NCBI GenBank assembly: GCA_028871345.1
Contig: JAGWNK010000001.1
Span: 124,001-188,000 of the forward strand
DNA length: 64,000 nucleotides
Direction: 5' to 3'
From: Alphaproteobacteria bacterium
GTDB taxonomy: Bacteria; Pseudomonadota; Alphaproteobacteria; Micropepsales; Micropepsaceae
In this document: in pieces, positions 16,953 through 25,264 of the stretch
Layout of the letters: every line of letters begins with the position of its first letter
Numbering within the stretch: the stretch's first letter is position 1
Translations under genes and position numbers: made by a program
Notes under the pieces: generated by a model
Databases searched by the model: none
What the model was told of the DNA's origin: nothing
What the model saw: only the letters and a program-made list of their open reading frames with translations

Positions 16953-18142
16953 GCTGCTTCAATCTTCTTCTTGGCTTCGAACGATTTGGCGGCGGCCGAC
17001 AACATGGCCATCGCTTCGCGGACCTCAGCTTCTTCGATGATGAGCGGCGGCAGGAGCCGCACCACGTTGTCCCCCGCACCGACGACGAGCAGCCCCTCTT
17101 TGCGGGCGGCGGCGACGAACTCGGTGTTGGGTACGCGTAGCTTGAGGCCAAGCATCAGGCCCTGGCCGCGCGCCTCCTCGAACACCGTGGGATGATCGGC
17201 GAGAAGGCGGCCGAGCTGCTGGCCCAGGTAATTGGCGATGGCCTGCACATGCGGCAGGAACTCCGGCGCCTGAACGAGATCGAGCACGGCATTTGCGACC
17301 GCCATGCCCAGCGGGTTGCCGCCATAGGTCGAGCCGTGCGTGCCGGGCGTCATGCCTTTGGCGGCCTCAGCCGTCGCCAGGCAGGCGCCGATGGGATAGC
17401 CGCCGCCGATGGCCTTGGCGATCGGCATGATGTCGGGCGCGACGCCGAGCCATTCATAGGCGAAGAGCTTGCCGGTGCGCCCGACGCCCGTCGCCACCTC
17501 GTCGAAGATCAAGATGAGGCCGCGCCGGTCGCAGATCGCGCGCAGCCCGCGCAAGAAGTCCGGCGCCATGACGCGGATGCCGCCTTCGCCCTGGATCGGT
17601 TCCACCATGATGGCGGCGGTTTGGGGCGTGACCGCGGCTTCGACGGCTTTCAGATCGCCCGCCGCAATGGTGTCGAACCCCTCCATCCGCGGGCCGAAAC
17701 CCTCGAGGTATTTCGCATTGCCGCCCGCCGCGATGGCCGCCAGGGTGCGGCCGTGGAAGGCGCCTTCGAAACAGAGGATGCGGAACTTTTCCGGATGGCC
17801 GCTGACGAACTGGTAGCGGCGCGCCATCTTGAAGGCGCACTCGCAGGCCTCGACGCCGGAATTGGTGAAGAACGCCGTGTCGGCGAAGGTCAGTTCCGCG
17901 AGCCGCTTTGACAGCGATTCCTGGCCGGGAACCCGATAGAGATTCGAGGTGTGCCACAGCTTGCCGGCCTGCTCGGTCAAGGCGGCGACCAACTTGGGAT
18001 GGGCGTGGCCGAAGGCGTTGACAGCGATTCCGGCTCCGAAATCCAGGTATCGGCGGCCGTCCTCGGCGAAAAGGTAAGGACCTTCGCCGCGGACGAATGC
18101 GACATCCGCCCGATTGTAGGTTGGCAGCACCGACGGAAACAC
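16949..18142 (-). CDS. argD: Acetylornithine aminotransferase
   Basis: The 397-residue class-III PLP aminotransferase has the expected [20 protein letters not shown], the cofactor region [20 protein letters not shown] and the PLP lysine in [15 protein letters not shown], followed by [12 protein letters not shown]. Being directly coupled to argF it is best read as acetylornithine transaminase (possibly also succinyldiaminopimelate transaminase, as in many relatives). Its start at 18142 faces gcrA, with ~280 bases of shared upstream sequence between them. Confidence 0.92.
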   Translation of the reverse strand: MFPSVLPTYNRADVAFVRGEGPYLFAEDGRRYLDFGAGIAVNAFGHAHPKLVAALTEQAGKLWHTSNLYRVPGQESLSKRLAELTFADTAFFTNSGVEACECAFKMARRYQFVSGHPEKFRILCFEGAFHGRTLAAIAAGGNAKYLEGFGPRMEGFDTIAAGDLKAVEAAVTPQTAAIMVEPIQGEGGIRVMAPDFLRGLRAICDRRGLILIFDEVATGVGRTGKLFAYEWLGVAPDIMPIAKAIGGGYPIGACLATAEAAKGMTPGTHGSTYGGNPLGMAVANAVLDLVQAPEFLPHVQAIANYLGQQLGRLLADHPTVFEEARGQGLMLGLKLRVPNTEFVAAARKEGLLVVGAGDNVVRLLPPLIIEEAEVREAMAMLSAAAKSFEAKKKIEAA

Positions 18143-18419
18143 TTTGACCTCCCGAGTCTAGGAATTGTGGATAACCCGCGTTCGCGGGCCGGGCTTTATC
18201 CGCTTTCTGTCCTCACGGCACAAGCGAACGCCCCGATCGGCCGTCATGCACAGGCCAGTGCGTTGGAATCCCGCGAAAAATGGATCGCGACGAGAAGCGC
18301 CGTCCGCGTGAGTCGGTTTCTGTGGACGAAGGAATGTGGCCACCCTGCAGGCCTTGTGCGTCCTAATGCAGCGGCTACTCTATGTAGTGCCCGCTGGACG
18401 GGTGAAAGGGGAGCACTTC

Positions 18420-18869
18420 ATGACCCAGGCGAATTGGACCGATGACCGAGTCGAGCAGCTCAAGAGCCTCTGGACCGAAGGCCTTTCGGCCAGCCAGATC
18501 GCGCGCGTGCTCGGTGGCGTGACCCGCAATGCCGTGATCGGCAAAGTTCATCGGCTGGGACTGGCCGGCCGGGCGAGCCCTTCGCGCGTCGAACGTCCCA
18601 GGCTGCCGAGCGCACCGCGCGTGTCGATCCGCTCGCACGTCCCGCCGCCGCCGGTGATCGAGGAAGATCCGCTGACGCTGGAAGACGGGAACTTTGCCAC
18701 CGTACTGACCATCAACGACCGCATGTGCCGCTGGCCGATCGGCGATCCGTCGGAAAACGAGTTTCATTTCTGCGGCCGCAAGCCGAAGTCCGGCTCGCCC
18801 TACTGCGAAGCGCATGCGCGCAAGGCCTATCAACCCCAGCAACAGCGCCGCGACAAGATGGCGAGCTGA
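18420..18869 (+). CDS. gcrA: Cell-cycle regulator GcrA
   Basis: The 149-residue protein starts MTQANWTDDRVEQLKSLWTE, the conserved helix-turn-helix of GcrA, with ASQIARVLGGVTRNAVIGKV as the recognition part. The C-terminal sigma-70-interacting portion has CRWPIGDPSENEFHFCGR and SGSPYCEAHARKAYQP. ATG 18420 follows AAGGGGAG. In Caulobacter GcrA binds methylated GANTC promoters and recruits RNA polymerase with sigma-70 to drive S-phase genes. Its presence marks the organism as an alphaproteobacterium with the CcrM/GcrA circuit. A proline-rich linker joins the two parts. Confidence 0.95.
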   Translation: MTQANWTDDRVEQLKSLWTEGLSASQIARVLGGVTRNAVIGKVHRLGLAGRASPSRVERPRLPSAPRVSIRSHVPPPPVIEEDPLTLEDGNFATVLTINDRMCRWPIGDPSENEFHFCGRKPKSGSPYCEAHARKAYQPQQQRRDKMAS

Positions 18870-18904
18870 TCGACGGCGCGCAAAGCCTTGTGCTAGGTTT
18901 GCGC

Positions 18905-19084
18905 ATGACAGAGCGCGCAGAAAAACCGAAGGCGAGACTCCCGCAGGCCAAGAGCGGAGTGGAGCGCAACGGCAAGGCGCCCGTGATCCGGGCGCCCGCC
19001 GACCCGCACGATCCCCTGCTGACCTTGTTGCGCGATACCTACGCGCAGAGGGCCTGCGAACAGCAGCGGACGCAGTACCGCTGA
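18905..19084 (+). CDS. Possible small basic protein, 59 aa
   Basis: An ATG at 18905 opens MTERAEKPKARLPQAKSGVE and ends four bases before the glutathione peroxidase start. The product is hydrophilic and basic with a short helix-like end (PLLTLLRDTYAQRACEQQRT). The tight spacing to the next gene supports a real coupled gene, but the ribosome site is weak and I recognise no family. Confidence 0.4.
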   Translation: MTERAEKPKARLPQAKSGVERNGKAPVIRAPADPHDPLLTLLRDTYAQRACEQQRTQYR

Positions 19085-19088
19085 ACGG

Positions 19089-19568
19089 ATGGCCACGGTC
19101 TACGACTTCTCCGCGAAGACGTCGGCCGGGTCGGAAGTATCGCTGGGCATGTTCCGCGGCCAGGTCCTGTTGATCGTCAACACGGCCAGCCGCTGCGGAT
19201 TCACGCCTCAATACGAAGGCCTGCAAAAGCTGCATCATGCGCTCCAGGTGCAGGGCTTCAGCGTGCTCGCCTTTCCCTGCAACCAGTTCGGCACCCAGGA
19301 GCCCGGCAGCGACGCCGATATCGGCCGCTTCTGCGCCGCCACCTACGCCGTGGATTTCCCACTGTTTGCGAAGATCGAGGTCAACGGGGCGAACGCGCAC
19401 CCGCTCTACCGGCACCTGAAGGCGCAAAGACGCGGCATTTTCGGAACCGGCCGCGTCAAATGGAATTTCACCAAGTTCCTGGTCGACCGCAGCGGCGCGG
19501 TCGCGGCCCGCTACGCGCCCGCCACCAAGCCGGACGCCCTGGAGGCGCCGATCAGGACACTGCTGTGA
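19089..19568 (+). CDS. Glutathione peroxidase family (thiol peroxidase)
   Basis: The 159-residue enzyme has the family's NTASRCGFTPQY with the peroxidatic cysteine, LAFPCNQFGTQEPG and KWNFTKFLVDRSG, which supply the Cys-Gln-Trp-Asn catalytic set. Bacterial members of this cysteine type usually draw electrons from thioredoxin and reduce H2O2 or organic peroxides in the cytoplasm. The stop codon lies inside the 3' end of phoB on the opposite strand (17-base convergent overlap). Confidence 0.93.
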   Translation: MATVYDFSAKTSAGSEVSLGMFRGQVLLIVNTASRCGFTPQYEGLQKLHHALQVQGFSVLAFPCNQFGTQEPGSDADIGRFCAATYAVDFPLFAKIEVNGANAHPLYRHLKAQRRGIFGTGRVKWNFTKFLVDRSGAVAARYAPATKPDALEAPIRTLL

Positions 19569-20256
19569 CGACGCTGTCCTCGAGGGCGTAACCGGCGGAG
19601 CGAACCGTGCGGATGGGATCCTGCGCTCCGGCAATGTTGAGGGCCTTGCGCAGGCGTCCGACATGGACGTCGACCGTGCGGGCCTCGACATAGACATCCG
19701 ATCCCCAGACGGCGTCGAGAAGCTGTTCGCGCGAGAACACGCGTCCGGGATGCTGGATGAGGTGATCGAGAAGCTTGTATTCCGTCGGGCCCAAATGCAC
19801 TTCCCGGCCGGAGCGGCGCACCCTGTGGGCGGCCCTGTCCATCTCGATATCGCCGACCACGACGACGTCTTCGGCCAGGCTCGGCCGGATGCGCCGCATG
19901 ACGGCGCGCAGCCGCGCCAGCAGCTCCATCATGGAGAACGGCTTGGTCAGGTAGTCGTCGGCGCCGGTATCGAGGCCGCGGATGCGGTCGCTCTCCTCGC
20001 CGCGGGCCGTCAGCATGATGATGGGGACGTTGCGCGTCTCCTGGCGCCCGCGCAGGCGCCGGCAGACCTCGATGCCGGAAAGCTGCGGCAGCATCCAGTC
20101 CAGAAGCACGAGATCGGGCTTCTCTTCGGCGGCGACGAGCAAGGCTTCCTCGCCGTCCTGGGCCTCGAGCACGCGGTAGCCTTCGCGTTCGAGGTTGTAG
20201 CGAAGCAGGGTGACCAGCGCGCCTTCGTCTTCCGCAACAAGAACGGAGGGTTTCAT
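19552..20256 (-). CDS. phoB: Phosphate response regulator PhoB
   Basis: The 234-residue OmpR-family regulator has a receiver domain with the phosphoacceptor Asp in LVLLDWMLPQLSG and conserved Lys in DDYLTKPFSMMEL, then a winged-helix domain (LGPTEYKLLDHLIQHPGRVF, VDVHVGRLRKALN). It follows phoU by three bases and phoR, so PhoB is the natural assignment: phosphorylated PhoB binds pho boxes and activates phosphate-starvation genes. Compared with the common alphaproteobacterial order, the pst transporter genes are missing between phoR and phoU. Confidence 0.92.
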   Translation of the reverse strand: MKPSVLVAEDEGALVTLLRYNLEREGYRVLEAQDGEEALLVAAEEKPDLVLLDWMLPQLSGIEVCRRLRGRQETRNVPIIMLTARGEESDRIRGLDTGADDYLTKPFSMMELLARLRAVMRRIRPSLAEDVVVVGDIEMDRAAHRVRRSGREVHLGPTEYKLLDHLIQHPGRVFSREQLLDAVWGSDVYVEARTVDVHVGRLRKALNIAGAQDPIRTVRSAGYALEDSVVTAVS

Positions 20257-20259
20257 GCG

Positions 20260-20976
20260 TCAGCCCTTCTCCTCGAATCGAACACTCGTCTGGCTGGTGG
20301 TGTCGGCCTTCGGCCGCTCGCTGGAGAGCATCCCGCCGGTCACCATGTGATAGACCACTTCGGCGATGTTGGTCGCGTGGTCGCCGGCGCGCTCGATGTT
20401 CTTGGCGATGAACAACAGATGCGTGCACAGACCGATCGTGCGCGGATCCTCCATCATGTAGGTGAGCAGCTCGCGGAACAGGCTGTTGTACATCTCGTCG
20501 ATGTCGCCGTCCTGGCGCCACACCATCTCGGCGGAGCCGGCATCGCGATCGGAATAGGCGTCGAGCACGAGCTTGAGCTGCGCCAGCGACTGCCCGCCCA
20601 TGCGCGCCAAGCTTTGCGTCAGGCGGATCGGCGGCTCGCGGTTGAGGACGATGGCGCGCTTGGCGATGTTCTTGGCCAGATCGCCGATGCGCTCGAGCTC
20701 GCTGGCGCACTTGATCGCCGCCAGGGTTTCGCGCAGATCGACCGCCATCGGCTGGCGCAGGGCAAGCACCTTCAGCGCCTGTTCCTCGACCTTCAGCTGC
20801 AGTTCGTCGACGCGCTTGTCGCCGGCGACCACGGCCTCGGCCCGCCCGGTATCGCGGCGCGCAATGGCATCGATGGCGTCGGCCAGCTGCGCCTCGGCAA
20901 GCCCTCCCATCTGGGCAACCGCAGAGGACAACGCCTCCAGCTGGTCGGTGAAGGCCCTTACCGTATGATCGGTCAT
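20260..20976 (-). CDS. phoU: Phosphate signalling protein PhoU
   Basis: The 238-residue protein from ATG 20976 has the two PhoU helical-bundle repeats with the metal-binding motifs in ASELERIGDLAKNIA and IAKNIERAGDHATNIAE. PhoU damps PhoR kinase activity when phosphate is plentiful and normally works through the Pst transporter. It sits between phoR (70 bases upstream) and phoB (three bases downstream). The first 18 codons of the longer frame to 21030 do not look like PhoU. Confidence 0.94.
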   Translation of the reverse strand: MTDHTVRAFTDQLEALSSAVAQMGGLAEAQLADAIDAIARRDTGRAEAVVAGDKRVDELQLKVEEQALKVLALRQPMAVDLRETLAAIKCASELERIGDLAKNIAKRAIVLNREPPIRLTQSLARMGGQSLAQLKLVLDAYSDRDAGSAEMVWRQDGDIDEMYNSLFRELLTYMMEDPRTIGLCTHLLFIAKNIERAGDHATNIAEVVYHMVTGGMLSSERPKADTTSQTSVRFEEKG

Positions 20977-21045
20977 CGCTCGGGTTCCGTCGCTCGCAGG
21001 TCCCGCCTCTGCATAGGCGCGAACCCGCATGGCTATGCGACAGTT

Positions 21046-22353
21046 TTATAACACTTCCGTGACAGACGCAGCCGCCGGCTTGCGGACGGCCGGAAGGTGG
21101 ATGGTAAACGTGCTGCCCTCGCCCACCCTGCTTTCGATATGCAGCCGGCCATTATGACGGTTGACGATGTGCTTCACGATGGCCAGCCCCAGCCCCGTGC
21201 CACCGCGTTCGCGGCTGCGCTTCACGTCGACACGGTAGAAGCGCTCGGTGAGCCTGGGGATGGCTTCGGGGGGGATGCCTTCGCCGTCGTCGCGGATGCT
21301 TGCGGTCACCATGGCGTCCAGCCCGCGCCGGCCCGTCGCCGAGGTCTGGCGCAGGACGATCTCCACCCGGCCCTTGTCGCGGCCGTACTTGATGGCGTTG
21401 TGGATGAGGTTCTGGAAGACCTGCACCAGCTCGTCGCGTTCGCCGACCACCTTCGGCAGCCCCTCGGCCGCATCGACGCAGATGGTGATGTCATCGGCCT
21501 TGGCCAGAGGCGACAGCGCGGCCACCACTTCGCGCACGATCGCCTCGACCGAGGCCTCGCCCTGCGGCGGCACATGCTCGTTCAACTCGATGCGGGTCAG
21601 CGACAGCAGATCCTCGATGAGCCGCCGCATGCGATCGGCCTCGACGCCCATGATTCCCAGGAACTTGTCGCGAGCTTCCGCGTCGTCGCGGGCGGGACCC
21701 TTCAGGGTCTCGATGAAGCCGCTGACGGCCGCCAGCGGCGTGCGCAATTCATGGCTGGCATTGGCGACGAAGTCGGCGCGCATCTGTTCGGCGCGCTTGA
21801 CCGCGGTGAGGTCGTGCATCAACAGCGTCGTCACCGCCTGGTCGGCCGCCACGCGCGCGGTATAGGCCTGGTAATGGCGTTCAACGGGCACGCGCAAGAC
21901 CACTTCCACCGAGACGGCCTCGCCTGTCGCGGAGGTCCGCGCCAAGGCCTCCAGCACGGTCGGCGTGCGCAGCAGCGAGGACACGTGCTTGCGTTCCAGC
22001 CCCACCCCGACCACTTCGCGCATCGCCGGATTGGCATAGAGCACGCGCCCTCCGGCATCGACCAGCATGAGGGCGTCGGGCAGGCGCTCGAGTACGTCGC
22101 GGGCCATGGGCGACAGGATGGGATCGGGGTCGTTGGCGGCCGACTTCGGGATGGCCGGACGCGGCCTCTTGCCCAGGGCACCCGCGATCACGAGAACCAC
22201 GAGCGCCGTGCCCATGGCGGCCCAGAAACCGCTGATGCCGAAACGCAGCACGAGCGCGCTGCCGGCGACGATCGCCGCGGCGCCGGCCCATAGGGCCTTG
22301 CGGAAAGCCTGATTCGGCTGGTCCACCATCGCGCGCTCTTGCCCGATTCGCAT
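21046..22353 (-). CDS. phoR: Phosphate sensor histidine kinase PhoR
   Basis: The 435-residue kinase has two N-terminal membrane segments (about residues 19-60), a PAS-like domain (LERLPDALMLVDAGGRVLYA), the H-box ASHELRTPLAAVSGF, and an ATPase domain with NLIHNAIKYG, DDGEGIP and [16 protein letters not shown]. It phosphorylates PhoB under low phosphate. The start could be 22353 or the next ATG at 22329. It is the first gene of a phoR-phoU-phoB run on the minus strand. Confidence 0.9.
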   Translation of the reverse strand: MRIGQERAMVDQPNQAFRKALWAGAAAIVAGSALVLRFGISGFWAAMGTALVVLVIAGALGKRPRPAIPKSAANDPDPILSPMARDVLERLPDALMLVDAGGRVLYANPAMREVVGVGLERKHVSSLLRTPTVLEALARTSATGEAVSVEVVLRVPVERHYQAYTARVAADQAVTTLLMHDLTAVKRAEQMRADFVANASHELRTPLAAVSGFIETLKGPARDDAEARDKFLGIMGVEADRMRRLIEDLLSLTRIELNEHVPPQGEASVEAIVREVVAALSPLAKADDITICVDAAEGLPKVVGERDELVQVFQNLIHNAIKYGRDKGRVEIVLRQTSATGRRGLDAMVTASIRDDGEGIPPEAIPRLTERFYRVDVKRSRERGGTGLGLAIVKHIVNRHNGRLHIESRVGEGSTFTIHLPAVRKPAAASVTEVL

Positions 22354-22398
22354 CCGGACATCTTATGCGCGGTTTTGTGACGTTCTGCGACGGTCGGC

Positions 22399-23205
22399 TC
22401 AGTCGCGGTTCATCAATTCGTTCATGTTCGGTACGGTTATGGCCGGGGTCAAGGGGGTTTCCACCCTTCCGTCACGGAGGAATGCCTGCGCCGCCGCGTA
22501 GGTCCGGTCAAAGGCCATGCGGGCAAGCCCGCCCCCGGCGGAAAGCCGGCGCACCCCCAGCGCCTTCAGTTGCTCCGCACCCGGAAGGCCGGTCCAGGCG
22601 AGCGCGTTGAACGGCAGTCCGACTTCGGGGACCATCCGGCCGATGGTTGCGCTATCCACCAAAGCCGGCACGAAGACGGAATCCGCCCCCGCCGCCTTGT
22701 ACAGCGCGGCTCGCCGGATCGTCTCGGCAAAAGCCGCCTCGCCTTCCTGGAGCTTGCGGATGTAGACGTCGATCCGGGCGTTGACCCATAGATCGATGCC
22801 CGCGCGCCGCGCAGCCAGCTTGGCCCGCTCGATCTTGGCGCCCAGGATTTCGGGCGACGCCGTGCCGTCTTCAAGATTGACGCCCACGGCACCGGCGCTC
22901 ACGACGCGGGCAATCGGCTCTTCAATCTCGGCGGCCGTGGCGGCGTACCCCGACTCGATGTCGGCCGAGACCGGCACGCGGACCAGCCGCGCGATCTCTT
23001 CGATCGTGGCGACTACCTTGGCGAAGGGGACGAACTGCCCGTCGGCATAACCGTGGCTCCAGGCGACCGCCGCGCTCGAGGTGGCGATGGCCCTGGCGCC
23101 GGCCGCCTCGACCACGCGCGCGCTGCCCGCATCCCAGGCATTGGGAAGGATCAAGAGATCCGGCCCCGCATGAAGATTCCGGAAGACCTTGTCCATGCCG
23201 CTCAT
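22399..23205 (-). CDS. Isocitrate lyase / PEP-mutase superfamily enzyme
   Basis: The 268-residue protein has the ICL/PEP-mutase barrel: LLILPNAWDAGSARVVEAAG at the start, the metal-binding PVSADIESGYA, GVNLEDGTASPE and INARIDVY-like WVNARIDVYIR. It lacks the KKCGH loop of true isocitrate lyase, so oxaloacetate decarboxylase, carboxyphosphonoenolpyruvate mutase-like or C-C lyase activity is more likely. ATG 23205 overlaps the stop of ogt by four bases, so it is translated with the DNA-repair genes even though the metabolic link is not obvious. Confidence 0.8.
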   Translation of the reverse strand: MSGMDKVFRNLHAGPDLLILPNAWDAGSARVVEAAGARAIATSSAAVAWSHGYADGQFVPFAKVVATIEEIARLVRVPVSADIESGYAATAAEIEEPIARVVSAGAVGVNLEDGTASPEILGAKIERAKLAARRAGIDLWVNARIDVYIRKLQEGEAAFAETIRRAALYKAAGADSVFVPALVDSATIGRMVPEVGLPFNALAWTGLPGAEQLKALGVRRLSAGGGLARMAFDRTYAAAQAFLRDGRVETPLTPAITVPNMNELMNRD

Positions 23206-23768
23206 GCCGATGCCTCCCGTGCAAACAGTCCCGTTCCGGCGTGGCGGGCTTCGTGCGCCAACAGCCACCTCTTGCGCTCAAGACCGCCGCCATAGCCGGT
23301 CAGCGAACCGTCGCTGCCGATGACGCGGTGGCAGGGAACAATGAGCGCCACCGGATTGGCGCCGTTGGCGAGCCCGACGGCGCGGACGGCTTTCGCTTCG
23401 CCGATCTGCCGCGCCAAGCCACCATAGCTGAGCGTCGAACCGGCCGGGATTGTGCGCAACGCATGCCAGACCTTCGTCTGAAACGGCGTTCCCCCGAAGG
23501 CAACCGCGAGACTGTCGATGATCCCGACCTCTCCGGCCATGTACGCCGCAATCGTCGAAGTGACGCCGAAGGGATCGCGATGCCCGACGAGGGGCGCGTC
23601 GCCGTAATGCGCGCGGATGTGCCGACGCCAGCGTTCTTCGCAATCGTACCATCCGAAGCTGCGGACATTTCCCCTGTCGTCGCAGACGATCTGCGCGACG
23701 CCGATCGGCGTGGAGATGGAGTCGAACAGGAGCCTGGCAATGTCAGCCACGGGCACGCTCCATGTCAT
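23202..23768 (-). CDS. ogt: Methylated-DNA--protein-cysteine methyltransferase
   Basis: The ~188-residue protein carries the suicide-acceptor motif ALIVPCHRVIGSDGSLTGYG with the acceptor Cys in PCHRV, and the DNA-binding helix FQTKVWHALRTIPAGSTLSY. It removes alkyl groups from O6-alkylguanine. I use ATG 23768, which overlaps the end of the Ada-AlkA gene by 26 bases; a GTG a few codons downstream is an alternative. The frame is open much further upstream but that part is only a shadow of the glycosylase gene. It completes the split Ada function: sensor domains upstream, transferase here. Confidence 0.9.
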   Translation of the reverse strand: MTWSVPVADIARLLFDSISTPIGVAQIVCDDRGNVRSFGWYDCEERWRRHIRAHYGDAPLVGHRDPFGVTSTIAAYMAGEVGIIDSLAVAFGGTPFQTKVWHALRTIPAGSTLSYGGLARQIGEAKAVRAVGLANGANPVALIVPCHRVIGSDGSLTGYGGGLERKRWLLAHEARHAGTGLFAREASA

Positions 23769-25209
23769 GCGTCCACAAATGCTGCGCGGCATAGGCCCGC
23801 CAGGGCCGCCAGGCCTCGGCCCGCGCCAGCAGCGCTTTCGGTGTCGGGCGTTGGCCCCGCCGTGCCACCGCCGGACTGCGCAGCAACGCAACATCCGCGG
23901 CCGGAAAGGCATCGCTGTCCCGCAAGAAACGCAGCGCCCAGTATTGCGCGGTCCATGGCCCGAAACCGGGCAGCGCCAGAAGCCGCAGGATCGTCTCTTC
24001 GAACGATCCGGCCATTTCGAGAAGCCCCGGCTCATCCACGACGGCATGGGCCAGCGCCAGCAGCGAGGCGCGGCGCGCGCGCGGCATGCCGAACGTCGCC
24101 AGATCCGCCGCGGCCAAGCGCTGTGGCGTGGGAAACAAAGCGGTGAGACGCTCATCGCCGGTGACCGCCGCGGAGAGCGACGGGGTCGTGCGGTTCACCA
24201 GATGACCGGCGAGCTTGCGCGCCGCCGCCACGCTCACCTGCTGGCCGAGGATGGCGCGCACCGCCAGCTCGAATCCGTCCCAACCGCCGGGCGCGCGCAA
24301 GCCGGGGCGCTTGGCGACCAGCGGCGCCAACGCCGTATCGATCGACAGGTGCGCGCCGATCGCCTGCACATCCGCGTCGAGATCGAACAGGCGGCGCAGC
24401 CGCGCCACGATGCCGAGAAAGGCGCGGACGTTCGGAAAGCGGATGGTCGCAGCAAGATGGCCGCGCCCGGGCGATACCGCGACGCTTCCCGCCTCGCCGT
24501 CGATCTCGATTGTCCGAGCATAGTGTCCGGCCTCGACCGCTTCGACGCCGACAATGGCGCGGGCGGCGAGAAATTCGAGCATGGCATCCCAATCGTAGGG
24601 CGGCCGATAGCCCAGCTTGACGGTGACTCCGGAATGGCGCGCCGATCTGCGGACCCGCAGCTCGCGCGGCGTGCGCCCATAGAGCTTGCGGAACACGTCA
24701 TTGAAGCGCCGGACGCTGCCAAATCCCGAGGCCTCGGCGATTTCCGCCATCGCCAGGTCGGTGTCCTGAATGAGCTGCTTGGCAAACAGGATGCGGCGCG
24801 TCTGCGCCACGGCGACCGGCGGCGCGCCGAGATGCCTGTCGAACAGCCGGCGCAGCTGTCTCTCGCCAACGCCGACGCGCTCCGCAAGGGCGCCGACGCC
24901 CGCATCACTGTCGCACCCGCCTTCGGCGATGAAGGCCAGGGCGCGCGACACCGTGTTGGAGGTGCCCCGCCAGGCGGCGGCATCGGGGGAGATTTCGGGA
25001 CGGCACCGCAAGCAGGGTCGGAATCCGGCCGCCTGCGCCGCGGCGGCGCTGGGAAAGAAGCGGCAGTTCTCGCGCTTGGGCGTGCGCGCCGGACAGATCG
25101 GCCGGCAGTAGATGCCCGTCGTCGAGACGCCGACAAAAAGGCGACCGTCAAAACGGCAATCCCGGGTCGACAGGGCACGAAAACAGACGTCGTCGCAAGG
25201 CAGTTCCAT
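23743..25209 (-). CDS. alkA: Ada metal-binding/AraC-type regulator fused to AlkA DNA glycosylase
   Basis: The 488-residue fusion (from ATG 25209) contains three parts. First is the Ada phosphotriester domain with four zinc cysteines (GIYCRPICPART, ENCRFF, RPCLRCRP). Next is an AraC-type helix-turn-helix (about residues 85-190, with ASGFGSVRRFNDVFRKLYGR). Last are the AlkA N-terminal domain and HhH-GPD glycosylase (FELAVRAILGQQVSVAAARK, LPGFGPWTAQYWALR and the catalytic Asp in AFPAADVALL). It would sense methylphosphotriesters, regulate transcription and excise 3-methyladenine. The Ogt acceptor domain is encoded by the next gene. This arrangement is known from other bacteria. Confidence 0.92.
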   Translation of the reverse strand: MELPCDDVCFRALSTRDCRFDGRLFVGVSTTGIYCRPICPARTPKRENCRFFPSAAAAQAAGFRPCLRCRPEISPDAAAWRGTSNTVSRALAFIAEGGCDSDAGVGALAERVGVGERQLRRLFDRHLGAPPVAVAQTRRILFAKQLIQDTDLAMAEIAEASGFGSVRRFNDVFRKLYGRTPRELRVRRSARHSGVTVKLGYRPPYDWDAMLEFLAARAIVGVEAVEAGHYARTIEIDGEAGSVAVSPGRGHLAATIRFPNVRAFLGIVARLRRLFDLDADVQAIGAHLSIDTALAPLVAKRPGLRAPGGWDGFELAVRAILGQQVSVAAARKLAGHLVNRTTPSLSAAVTGDERLTALFPTPQRLAAADLATFGMPRARRASLLALAHAVVDEPGLLEMAGSFEETILRLLALPGFGPWTAQYWALRFLRDSDAFPAADVALLRSPAVARRGQRPTPKALLARAEAWRPWRAYAAQHLWTHDMERARG

Positions 25210-25264
25210 GACCCGACTATGCCGCAAATCGCGACCGGCGTCTGGCCGTTTTCGGACGTGAATG

